From NCBI RefSeq assembly GCF_031085155.1, contig NZ_JAVHUL010000017.1, positions 1 to 64,000 on the forward strand: a DNA stretch of 64,000 nt, given 5' to 3'. Position numbers and translations under genes: made by a program. This stretch comes from Mesonia profundi. GTDB lineage: Bacteria > Bacteroidota > Bacteroidia > Flavobacteriales > Flavobacteriaceae. Under the pieces are notes generated by a model. That model was not told where the DNA came from and did no database searches. It was given only the letters and a program-made list of their open reading frames with translations. Numbering within the stretch: the first letter of the stretch is position 1; each line of letters opens with the position of its first letter. Below are positions 24,574 through 32,636 of this stretch, piece by piece.

Positions 24574-25842
24574 ATGACTAACTACAAAAACACTTTAGAA
24601 TTTGCTAAAGAATTAGATCAAAAAGATCCTTTAGCAGATTTTAGAAACCAATTTCATATCCCTACTAATCCAGATGGTTCTCAGCAAATTTACCTTTGCG
24701 GAAATTCATTAGGCTTACAACCCAAAAAAACCAAAGAATACCTTCAAGAAGAATTAACCGACTGGGCCAATTTAGGCGTAGAAGGGCATACCCAAGCAAA
24801 ACATCCTTGGATGCCTTATCACGAATTTTTATCCGAAAAAATGGCTAAAATCGTAGGTGCAAAACCTAGTGAAGTAGTCATGATGAATACGCTAAGCGTC
24901 AACCTTCATTTGATGATGGTGAGCTTTTTTCGTCCTACTTCAAAAAAATATAAAATTCTTATAGAAAGTGATGCTTTCCCTTCAGATAAATATGCGGTAG
25001 AATCCCAATTGAAACTACACAATATAAATCCTAAAGATGGACTTATCTTATGGAAACCCAGAGAAGGAGAAGAGTTATGCCGATTGGAAGATTTAGAGAA
25101 AATCATGAAAGAGCAAGGTGATGAAATTGCTTTGGTGATGATTGGAACCACTAATTATTATACGGGACAATCTTTTCCAATCAAAGAAATCACTCAGTTA
25201 GCACACCAATACAATTGTAAGGTTGGTTTTGATTTGGCTCACGGAGCAGGAAATATTCAGCCGCAGCTTCACGATAGCGGCGCAGATTTTGCTGTTTGGT
25301 GTAGTTATAAATACCTAAATAGTGGTCCCGGAAGTGTGGGAGGCTGTTTTGTGCACGAAAAACACGCCTACGATAAAAACCTAAAACGATTTGCCGGTTG
25401 GTGGGGGCACAACAAATCTACCCGTTTTAATATGCGCCACGATTTTGATCCTATTCCCGGAGCCGAAGGTTGGCAATTAAGCAATCCGCCTATTTTATCT
25501 ATGGCAGCCATTAGAGCTTCTTTAGATGTGTTTGATGAAGCAGGGTTTGATAACATTAGAGAAAAAGCCGTAAAACTTACTGGCTTTTTAGAATATTTAT
25601 TACACCAAATTAAGGACGATCGCATAGAGTTGATTACGCCTACAAATCCGCAAGAGCGAGGTTCACAAATCTCGATCAAGCTAAAAGGAGTAACCAAACA
25701 ATTATTTAACGATTTGATGAACGCTGGAGTAATCAGTGATTGGAGAGAGCCTAATGTGATTAGGATTGCCCCTATCCCACTCTACAATTCTTACCAAGAT
25801 GTGTTTGGTATGGTTCAAATCTTAAAAAAATTACTAAAGTAA
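24574..25842 (+). CDS. kynU: Kynureninase
   Basis: 422-residue PLP enzyme that splits kynurenine or 3-hydroxykynurenine into alanine and (3-hydroxy)anthranilate. The start IYLCGNSLGLQPK is typical. The cofactor lysine lies in WCSYKYLNSGPGSVGG (near Lys246), preceded by FDLAHGAGN. ATG 24574 is used; an in-frame TTG six bases earlier is less likely. It is the first gene of a seven-gene tryptophan-degradation cluster and is followed by the monooxygenase after one base. Confidence 0.95.
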   Translation: MTNYKNTLEFAKELDQKDPLADFRNQFHIPTNPDGSQQIYLCGNSLGLQPKKTKEYLQEELTDWANLGVEGHTQAKHPWMPYHEFLSEKMAKIVGAKPSEVVMMNTLSVNLHLMMVSFFRPTSKKYKILIESDAFPSDKYAVESQLKLHNINPKDGLILWKPREGEELCRLEDLEKIMKEQGDEIALVMIGTTNYYTGQSFPIKEITQLAHQYNCKVGFDLAHGAGNIQPQLHDSGADFAVWCSYKYLNSGPGSVGGCFVHEKHAYDKNLKRFAGWWGHNKSTRFNMRHDFDPIPGAEGWQLSNPPILSMAAIRASLDVFDEAGFDNIREKAVKLTGFLEYLLHQIKDDRIELITPTNPQERGSQISIKLKGVTKQLFNDLMNAGVISDWREPNVIRIAPIPLYNSYQDVFGMVQILKKLLK

Positions 25843-25843
25843 T

Positions 25844-27241
25844 ATGAAAGAACAAGAACATATTCTAGTTATTGGCGCCGGTCTTTGCGGAAGTCTTTTC
25901 GCTTTAAGATTAGCCCAAAGAGGTTATAAAGTAAGCTTAGTTGAAAAAAGACCCGATTTAAGAAGCACCGATATTTCTGCAGGAAGATCCATCAATTTAG
26001 CATTTTCAGATCGTGGTATAAAAGCCATGAATCTCGTCGGATTAAAAGGAAAAGCAAAAGATTTGTGTATTCCCATGCACGGAAGAATGATTCATAACCT
26101 AGAACAAGAAGAATTTTTATCACGCTACAGCGGATTAGAATCAGAATACATCAACTCCATTTCTAGGTCAGATTTAAATGCTTTGTTACTGGATGAAGCC
26201 GAAAAAATGCCTCACCTAAGTACTCAATTCAATCAAGCTTGCATCGATGTAGATTTACAAAATGCCAAAGCTACTTTTGAAGATTTTAATACTAAAGAAA
26301 AATCTACCATCCAAGCTGATGTTATATTTGGTACGGATGGCGCAGGTTCTGTGGTTAGAAAAAGCATGCTAGACGATCATTTGTTCTTATTTAGTTTTTC
26401 ACAAGATTATTTGTCGCACGGTTATAAAGAACTCACTATTCCTGCCGGAAAAGATGGAGGTTTTAGAATAGAAAAGAACGCTTTACATATTTGGCCTAGA
26501 GGAGAAAATATGGTGATTGCGCTTCCTAACCTTGACGGAAGTTTTACCGTGACTCTATTTTTATCTTACGAAGAAGGAGAGCATAATTTTAAAAATTTAG
26601 ACACTCCAGAAAAGGTGAAAGCTTATTTTGAAAAAATGTATCCTTCCGCGGCAGCGCATATGCCAACTTTAACTGAAGACTTTTTCAACAACCCTACAAG
26701 TCCGTTAGGAACGGTAAAATGTTCTCCTTGGAATAGCTTTGGAAAAGTGATGTTATTGGGAGATTCTGCTCATGCTATTGTTCCGTTTTACGGACAGGGT
26801 ATGAATGCTTCTTTTGAAGATGTGGTTGTCTTCGATGAAATTTTAGATCTTTATGAAGGAGACTGGAATAAGGTTTTCAAAGAATATCAGAAAAAGAGAA
26901 AAGTAGACACCGATGCGATTGCTGAATTGGCGATTGATAATTTTCACGAAATGAAGGAGCACACCGCGGCACCTATATTTCAGAAAAAAAGAAAATTAGA
27001 AACTGCTTTTGAGCAAGAGTTTCCTAAAGAATATGCTTCAAAATACCGATTAGTGACTTTTCAGGAAAACATTAGCTACTCAGAAGCGCTTAAAAAAGGA
27101 AGAGCACAAGACAAAGCCATTCTTAACTTATTGGCGCAGGATAAAATAAATGAAGACGCTTCTTTACAAGAAAAACTTCATTTAGTGAATAAAGAAACGC
27201 AAGAAATATTAGAAGAAGATGCCGTTTTAAAAACAAATTAG
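25844..27241 (+). CDS. kmo: Kynurenine 3-monooxygenase
   Basis: 465-residue FAD-dependent aromatic hydroxylase converting kynurenine to 3-hydroxykynurenine with NADPH and oxygen. The N-terminal FAD-binding fold contains GAGLCGSLFALRLAQRG. The second FAD motif is LLGDSAHAIVPFYGQGMNA near residue 303. RSTDISAGRSINLAFSDRG is diagnostic of KMO over other hydroxylases. The C-terminal part is hydrophilic rather than a membrane anchor, as expected for bacterial enzymes. Confidence 0.95.
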   Translation: MKEQEHILVIGAGLCGSLFALRLAQRGYKVSLVEKRPDLRSTDISAGRSINLAFSDRGIKAMNLVGLKGKAKDLCIPMHGRMIHNLEQEEFLSRYSGLESEYINSISRSDLNALLLDEAEKMPHLSTQFNQACIDVDLQNAKATFEDFNTKEKSTIQADVIFGTDGAGSVVRKSMLDDHLFLFSFSQDYLSHGYKELTIPAGKDGGFRIEKNALHIWPRGENMVIALPNLDGSFTVTLFLSYEEGEHNFKNLDTPEKVKAYFEKMYPSAAAHMPTLTEDFFNNPTSPLGTVKCSPWNSFGKVMLLGDSAHAIVPFYGQGMNASFEDVVVFDEILDLYEGDWNKVFKEYQKKRKVDTDAIAELAIDNFHEMKEHTAAPIFQKKRKLETAFEQEFPKEYASKYRLVTFQENISYSEALKKGRAQDKAILNLLAQDKINEDASLQEKLHLVNKETQEILEEDAVLKTN

Positions 27242-27268
27242 TTTTAAAAACAGTAAAAGCCACCCACT

Positions 27269-28030
27269 ATGAATAACGAAGAAATTGCAAAAATACTCGA
27301 TCAAGCCGCAAAAGATGCAACCGCAATCCAACAAATGGGCGAGAAACACGACTTCTCCTTAGAAGACGCGTATGAAATACAACGCCATTCTATCAATAGA
27401 CGTTTGGATCGCGGAGAGAAAATCACAGGATTTAAACTAGGATTTACCTCGCGTGCAAAAATGGAGCAAATGGGAGTTCACGATCTTATTTGGGGAATTT
27501 TAACCGATGAAATGGAATTAAAACCTCAAGAAGAAGTGAATTTAGACCGATGGATTCATCCAAGAGCAGAACCAGAAATCGCGTTTAGGATCTCTAAAGA
27601 CATTGAAGAGTCTATTGGTTTAAAAGAGATTCACAAGTATGTAGATGCGATGGCTCCAGCCTTAGAAATTATAGATTCTAGGTACGAAAATTTTAAATTT
27701 TCTTTAGAAGATGTGGTGGCAGATAATTGCTCTTCCACAGGATATGTAATTGGCGATTGGTTAGATTTAAATACAGAAATTTCCGATTTAGATATCGATT
27801 TACGTATTGATACGCACGTTGTACAATCAGGGAAAACCTCGGCGATACTTAACAATCCGCTTCAATCTTTAGTAGAATTAAGCCGTTTAGCTTCTAAAGC
27901 AGGAATCATAATTCAAGAAGGTCAAGTTGTACTGGCTGGTGCGGCGACTGCAGCGGTTTATTTAGAAAAGAATCAGCATGTAGAAGCGCAAGTGGAGGAA
28001 TTAGGAAATATTTCATTTCAAACAAAATAA
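27269..28030 (+). CDS. 4-oxalocrotonate decarboxylase / 2-oxopent-4-enoate hydratase family protein
   Basis: 253-residue protein of the fumarylacetoacetase-like superfamily, with GFKLGFTSRAKMEQMGV, PRAEPEIAFRISKDI and the metal-binding Glu cluster, plus DNCSSTGYVIG. In the 2-nitrobenzoate/tryptophan meta-cleavage route a decarboxylase of this fold acts after the aminomuconate deaminase. Its neighbours (a RidA-type deaminase and the semialdehyde dehydrogenase) favour the decarboxylase role over the hydratase role; sequence alone cannot separate the two. Confidence 0.85.
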   Translation: MNNEEIAKILDQAAKDATAIQQMGEKHDFSLEDAYEIQRHSINRRLDRGEKITGFKLGFTSRAKMEQMGVHDLIWGILTDEMELKPQEEVNLDRWIHPRAEPEIAFRISKDIEESIGLKEIHKYVDAMAPALEIIDSRYENFKFSLEDVVADNCSSTGYVIGDWLDLNTEISDLDIDLRIDTHVVQSGKTSAILNNPLQSLVELSRLASKAGIIIQEGQVVLAGAATAAVYLEKNQHVEAQVEELGNISFQTK

Positions 28031-28115
28031 GAATTAGACTTTAGATATAGAAAGTAGGTTTTTTAAAAGGAACCTCTTTTTGATTAAAATCTCTAGTACT
28101 TTACAAGATATAATT

Positions 28116-28547
28116 ATGGATAAAGGGAAAGTAATTGAAGGAAAAGCAACACCAAGAGGAAAATACCCACACATAAGAAAAGTGGGTGATTTTATCTTTG
28201 TTTCAGGAACCAGTTCGCGTCGCGCAGATAATACTTTTGCAGGCGTAGAAGTAGACGAAATGGGAACCACAAGTCTAGATATCAAAAAACAAACCGCAGC
28301 GGTTTTAGAGAATATTGATAGTATTCTTCAACAAGAAGGCTCGAGTTTAAAAGATGTGGTAGACGTGACCAGCTTTTTGGTAAATATGAACGATTTTAAA
28401 GGTTACAATGAAACTTACGGCGAATTCTTTGAGCCCGAAACTGGCCCTACTAGAACCACCGTTGCCGTTCACCAATTACCACATCCTCATTTATTGGTAG
28501 AAATAAAGGTTATGGCTTATAAAAAGCAAGCTTATGCAGGACATTAA
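28116..28547 (+). CDS. RidA-family protein, probable 2-aminomuconate deaminase
   Basis: 143-residue YjgF/YER057c/UK114 protein. [22 protein letters not shown] replaces the usual RidA start and is typical of the aminomuconate deaminase branch; [19 protein letters not shown] and [20 protein letters not shown] are core motifs with the conserved Arg. In this cluster it would hydrolyse 2-aminomuconate to 4-oxalocrotonate and ammonia. ATG 28116 fits the family start better than a TTG at 28080. It overlaps the next gene by 14 bases. Confidence 0.85.
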   Translation: MDKGKVIEGKATPRGKYPHIRKVGDFIFVSGTSSRRADNTFAGVEVDEMGTTSLDIKKQTAAVLENIDSILQQEGSSLKDVVDVTSFLVNMNDFKGYNETYGEFFEPETGPTRTTVAVHQLPHPHLLVEIKVMAYKKQAYAGH

Positions 28548-29982
28548 AAATTTTATTGGCGGTAAGCTTCAAAAGCCTTTAGGCGACCAATGGTTGGATA
28601 ATTACAATCCTGCCAAAGGGGAAGTCTACTCAAAAATCCCTGCCAGCAATGCAAAAGATGTAGAGCAAGCATTAGAAGCCGCAAAAGAAGCTTTTCCTAT
28701 TTGGTCAAAATATACGATCGAGCAACGCAGTAAAGCACTTCATGAAATCGCCGATAAAATTGAAGAGAATCTAATCGCTTTCGCGGAAGCAGAATCATTA
28801 GATAACGGAAAACCTTTGAGTTTAGCCTTAACGGTTGACATCCCGCGTGCGATAAGCAACTTTAGATTTTACGCCCAAGCGATTACACAATTTGCCAGTA
28901 AATCTCACGAAACTGTGGGTACCAACAGCATCAATTTTACGTTAAAAAAACCTGTGGGCATAGTAGGTTGTATTTCTCCGTGGAATCTTCCACTTTATTT
29001 ATTCTCTTGGAAAATAGCGCCAGCTCTAGCTGCAGGGAATTGTGTCGTGGCTAAACCGAGTGAAATCACGCCCATGACCGCGTATTTACTCAGTAAAATT
29101 TGTCAGGAAACCAGTTTACCAGAGGGCGTGTTAAATATTGTTCACGGGACAGGTCCAGATACAGGGCAAGCGATTGTAGAACATCCAGAAATTAAGGCTA
29201 TATCTTTTACGGGAGGAACCAAAACCGGAAAAATGATTGCTAGAACTGCAGCGCCTATGTTTAAAAAATTATCTTTAGAACTTGGCGGAAAAAATCCTAA
29301 CCTCATTTTTGCTGATTGCGATTATGATAAAATGCTGCAAACTACATTAAGATCTTCTTTTGCTAATCAAGGACAAATTTGCCTTTGCGGAAGCCGAATT
29401 TTTGTAGAAGAAAGTATCTATGAGAAATTTAAAACCGATTTTGTAGCGGCTGTCAAAGAGTTGAAAGTGGGGCCACCTTCTGAAGCATCCAGCAATTTAG
29501 GCGCTTTGGTTTCTAAAGAACATTTAGAAAAAGTGTACAAGCACATTCAAAGTGCACCTCAACAAGAAGCTACTATTTTATGTGGCGGAAATAAGGTAAA
29601 GGTAAAAGATCATGAAAATGGCTACTACCTAGAGCCTACAGTCATCGAAGTAAAAAGCAATTCTTGTGACCTCAACCAACAAGAAATTTTTGGTCCGGTA
29701 GTTACGATAATGCCTTTCTCTTCAGAAAAAGAAGCCTTAGCTTTAGCCAACGATGTACGTTACGGACTTTCGGCTACAGTTTGGACCAACGACCTTAACA
29801 GAACCATGCGACTTAGCAATAGCCTGGAAACCGGAATTGTTTGGGTGAATACTTGGCTCAACAGAGATTTGAGAACTCCTTTTGGCGGTATAAAAGACAG
29901 CGGAGTAGGTCGTGAAGGCGGCTTTGAAGCTTTAGAATTTTTTACCGAACCCAAAAATATTTGCATACAATATTCTAGCTAA
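28534..29982 (+). CDS. 2-aminomuconic semialdehyde dehydrogenase
   Basis: 482-residue NAD-dependent aldehyde dehydrogenase. It has the catalytic Cys in [12 protein letters not shown], the general base Glu in LELGGKNPN, and the NAD-binding [10 protein letters not shown]. The closing [17 protein letters not shown] is typical of the hydroxymuconic/aminomuconic semialdehyde branch. Context with kmo, kynU, ACMSD and the deaminase indicates oxidation of 2-aminomuconate semialdehyde to 2-aminomuconate. Confidence 0.9.
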   Translation: MQDIKNFIGGKLQKPLGDQWLDNYNPAKGEVYSKIPASNAKDVEQALEAAKEAFPIWSKYTIEQRSKALHEIADKIEENLIAFAEAESLDNGKPLSLALTVDIPRAISNFRFYAQAITQFASKSHETVGTNSINFTLKKPVGIVGCISPWNLPLYLFSWKIAPALAAGNCVVAKPSEITPMTAYLLSKICQETSLPEGVLNIVHGTGPDTGQAIVEHPEIKAISFTGGTKTGKMIARTAAPMFKKLSLELGGKNPNLIFADCDYDKMLQTTLRSSFANQGQICLCGSRIFVEESIYEKFKTDFVAAVKELKVGPPSEASSNLGALVSKEHLEKVYKHIQSAPQQEATILCGGNKVKVKDHENGYYLEPTVIEVKSNSCDLNQQEIFGPVVTIMPFSSEKEALALANDVRYGLSATVWTNDLNRTMRLSNSLETGIVWVNTWLNRDLRTPFGGIKDSGVGREGGFEALEFFTEPKNICIQYSS

Positions 29983-30012
29983 CCCATTAACCAACCCTAA
30001 ACCCACCACCCT

Positions 30013-31095
30013 ATGAAAAAGAAACTTCGCATAAACGGACACTCGCATTTATTACCTTACCCTCACGAAATTCCCGCTTTTATGAAGGAGAAGGAAATTT
30101 TTTGGGTAGATGAGGAACGTAAATTTATGCTTCAAAAGAATTGGAAAAGACCCGTCACCGATTCTAGTTTCTTTTTAGACGAAAAGTTGGAATGGATGGA
30201 GCGTTATGATATTGATCACGCGGTAGTTCTTAACCTTTCCCAGCTTTACGGAAATGGTTTGCGCGTGGAAGAGATGAAAAAAGCTTTGCGTTTTCAGAAT
30301 GATTTTAATGCCAAAGTACAACGAGATCACCCTTCAAAATTTACATGTGGGTTTGTGGTTCATCCAGGTTTTGTTCGCGGTGCTTTATGGGAAATTGAAC
30401 GTTGTGTAGAGGAGTTGGGAATGCAGTTATTGTGTCTTCCTACGCACTATATGGATAGTATTGGAACGTGGCGTTGTATTTTTGATGAAGAAAATGAACC
30501 CATCTTTGAAATGGCGAGTAAGTATAACTTGGCAGTGGAAATACATCCGTATGACGGAGAAAAATTTATTTTATTAGAGAATACTTCTTGGCGTTTTCAC
30601 TTGATATGGATGCTTGCCCAATGTGCAGATGCGTATCACTTTTTAACGCTAAATGGCTACCCAGATAAATACCCTAATATGCGGGTTTGTTTTGCTCACG
30701 GCGGACAGTTAGCGCAAATTAACTTAGGAAGAAGAATACAAGGTTTTGATGGTCGACCAGATTTGTTTGAAGACAAAACACACCCTAGAAAATCTGTAGG
30801 TCATAAAAATATCTTTTTTGATACTTTAGTTCATGATACCGGTTCGTTAAAATTATTGGTAGAAAATCAAAAGCCAAAACAAATTATTGCTGGTTTAGAC
30901 GATCCTTACCCACTTGGGGAAATGGATAGTGCGCAGCAATCTTCTTATCCAGGTAAAATATTAGACTTAGCGGTAGAAAGAGAAATTTTGACCCTAGAGC
31001 AACGTGATGATATTTGGGAAGATAATGTGATCCAATGGTTGTGTGGTGATGATCAAGCAGCAAAAGATAAATTGGTAAAACGTATTTTGGGCTAA
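30013..31095 (+). CDS. 2-amino-3-carboxymuconate-6-semialdehyde decarboxylase (ACMSD)
   Basis: 360-residue amidohydrolase-superfamily decarboxylase. The first metal motif is NGHSHLLPYP (the HxH of the family), with later ligands in VEIHPYDG, FAHGGQLAQ and LDDPYPLG. It removes CO2 from the product of 3-hydroxyanthranilate dioxygenase, turning the pathway from quinolinate toward catabolism. The protein is about 25 residues longer than the Pseudomonas enzyme, mostly in the insert EKEIFWVDEERKFML and further. Its stop codon overlaps the next gene start by one base. Confidence 0.93.
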   Translation: MKKKLRINGHSHLLPYPHEIPAFMKEKEIFWVDEERKFMLQKNWKRPVTDSSFFLDEKLEWMERYDIDHAVVLNLSQLYGNGLRVEEMKKALRFQNDFNAKVQRDHPSKFTCGFVVHPGFVRGALWEIERCVEELGMQLLCLPTHYMDSIGTWRCIFDEENEPIFEMASKYNLAVEIHPYDGEKFILLENTSWRFHLIWMLAQCADAYHFLTLNGYPDKYPNMRVCFAHGGQLAQINLGRRIQGFDGRPDLFEDKTHPRKSVGHKNIFFDTLVHDTGSLKLLVENQKPKQIIAGLDDPYPLGEMDSAQQSSYPGKILDLAVEREILTLEQRDDIWEDNVIQWLCGDDQAAKDKLVKRILG

Positions 31096-31736
31096 TGCAT
31101 TTTTTATCAGAAGAAATTAATCAATATGTAGAGCAACATTCTCAAAAAGAACCAGAATTGCTCCAGCGGTTGCACCGAGAGACTTTTCAAAAAATCCTGC
31201 AACCGCGCATGTTAAGCGGTCATTTTCAAGGGAGAGTCTTAAGCATGCTTGCAAAACTTATTCGGCCTAAAAACATACTGGAAATTGGCACTTATACAGG
31301 TTATTCTGCGTTATGCTTAGCGGAAGGAATGCAGACTGATGGAAATTTACATACGATCGATAAGAATGAAGAGTTGGTTGATTTTCAGCGGAAATATTTT
31401 GATCTTTCTCCTTGGGGAAGTCAAATTCATCAACATTTAGGAGATGCCCTGGATCTTATTCCTGATTTAAAAGAAAACTTCGATTTGGTGTTTATTGATG
31501 CCGATAAGCAAAACTATCCTAATTATTTTGATATTATTTTACCCAAAATGAATCCTGCAGGAATTATTTTATCCGACAATGTGCTTTGGAGTGGAAAAAT
31601 AATAGAACCCTTAAAAAAAGGAGATTTAGATACTGAAGCTTTACTTCATTACAATAAAATGATCAATGAAGATCCAAGAGTAGAAACTGTACTTCTGCCT
31701 ATAAGAGACGGATTAACGCTTACCCGGGTACTTTAA
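31095..31736 (+). CDS. Class I SAM-dependent O-methyltransferase
   Basis: 213-residue methyltransferase of the caffeoyl-CoA/catechol OMT family. The SAM motif is LEIGTYTGYSALCLAEGM, the metal/substrate motif is VFIDADKQNYPNY, and LSDNVLWSGKI follows. It begins on the ACMSD stop codon, so it is translated with the kynurenine genes. An o-aminophenol- or catechol-like intermediate such as 3-hydroxyanthranilate could be a substrate, but this is inference. Its 3' end overlaps the convergent PAP2 gene by 24 bases. Confidence 0.88.
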   Translation: MHFLSEEINQYVEQHSQKEPELLQRLHRETFQKILQPRMLSGHFQGRVLSMLAKLIRPKNILEIGTYTGYSALCLAEGMQTDGNLHTIDKNEELVDFQRKYFDLSPWGSQIHQHLGDALDLIPDLKENFDLVFIDADKQNYPNYFDIILPKMNPAGIILSDNVLWSGKIIEPLKKGDLDTEALLHYNKMINEDPRVETVLLPIRDGLTLTRVL

Positions 31737-32288
31737 ATTGGTGTCGATAAGTTTTTTATAAAGCAGGTAACAAATAAAGGCACAAATAAGTCCTACGATG
31801 GCTCCGCCTATTAAGTCACTGGGATAATGAACTCCTACGTAAACTCTACTTATAGCGAATAGAAACGGCCATAGGTAAATGATGTAAATCCATTTCCAAC
31901 GTTTTCTTAAAACTAAGACTAAAAATGTGGTTATGGCAACAGAGGTAGACGTATGTCCAGAAACAAAGCTATAATAACTTGGTTCCTGTAATATTCGTAT
32001 CACATCTTTAAACTCGGTTACATTATTGGGTCTGGCTCTAGCTATAGTAGCTTTAATCACACGCGTTACTCCAAAACTAAGAGCAAAACTTGCTAAAAAA
32101 GATAGCACTCCAATAATAATATTCTTTCTGCTGTGGGAAATGATAATTAAGACGAAGAATAAAATATAAAGAGGAATCCAAGTATCTTCTTGCGTGATAA
32201 AAATCCAAAAGCTATCAAAGCGTTCTCCTCCTAACCCGTTAAGATAAATAAAAAAATCCCGATCCCATTGCTTGAGTTGTCCAATCAT
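31713..32288 (-). CDS. PAP2 family membrane phosphatase
   Basis: 191-residue membrane protein with about five or six helices and the three PAP2 motifs: KATIARARPNN, the active-site FVSGHTSTSVA, and SRVYVGVHYPSDLIGG. Such enzymes dephosphorylate lipid phosphates, for instance undecaprenyl pyrophosphate or phosphatidylglycerophosphate. The exact substrate cannot be told. It follows tatA after 6 bases and overlaps the OMT gene tail-to-tail. Confidence 0.9.
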   Translation of the reverse strand: MIGQLKQWDRDFFIYLNGLGGERFDSFWIFITQEDTWIPLYILFFVLIIISHSRKNIIIGVLSFLASFALSFGVTRVIKATIARARPNNVTEFKDVIRILQEPSYYSFVSGHTSTSVAITTFLVLVLRKRWKWIYIIYLWPFLFAISRVYVGVHYPSDLIGGAIVGLICAFICYLLYKKLIDTNLKYPGKR

Positions 32289-32294
32289 AACCGA

Positions 32295-32567
32295 TTATAG
32301 CTTTCTACGAATAGAACCTGTAATCTCATCAATCTCTTCTTTGACCTTATCTACTTCTTCCTTAATATTCTTACCCCCCATTTCACCAATTTGTTTATTG
32401 GAGGTAATCTCTGTCTTGATATCATTGGTCGCGTCTTTGATAGTACGCATTCCTTTTCCTAAACCTTTTGCGATTTCGGGGATTTTATCTGCGCCAAATA
32501 CCATTACCAATATAAATACGATAAAAGCTATCTCGGCACCACTTATAAATAAAGGTATCATTTGCAT
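32295..32567 (-). CDS. tatA: Sec-independent protein translocase TatA
   Basis: 90-residue protein with one N-terminal membrane helix (ISGAEIAFIVFILVMVFGAD), the hinge Gly and an amphipathic helix (KIPEIAKGLGKGMRTIKDAT), then a charged helical tail: the TatA/E architecture for exporting folded proteins. The start may be ATG 32567 or the ATG two codons later. The -7 box ends only 4 bases before 32567, so the mRNA could be leaderless at this site. tatC is not in the window. Confidence 0.88.
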   Translation of the reverse strand: MQMIPLFISGAEIAFIVFILVMVFGADKIPEIAKGLGKGMRTIKDATNDIKTEITSNKQIGEMGGKNIKEEVDKVKEEIDEITGSIRRKL

Positions 32568-32571
32568 GATA

Positions 32572-32579
32572 CAAATATA
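32572..32579 (-). promoter_or_regulatory. -7 box directly upstream of tatA
   Basis: Minus-strand TATATTTG fits TAnnTTTG. It ends four bases before the tatA ATG at 32567, giving a start of transcription at or near the initiation codon. The -33 position falls in the terminator hairpin of the previous gene and shows no TTG. Confidence 0.45.
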
Positions 32580-32582
32580 ACA

Positions 32583-32615
32583 TGAAAAAAAAAGCTGACT
32601 CGTTAAAGTCAGCTT
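32583..32615 (-). terminator. Terminator of the M1 peptidase operon
   Basis: Stem AAGCTGACT (32592-32600) with AGTCAGCTT (32607-32615), loop of six bases. On the minus strand it is followed by about ten T. Confidence 0.88.
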
Positions 32616-32636
32616 AAAAATTAAATCAGTTCCATA

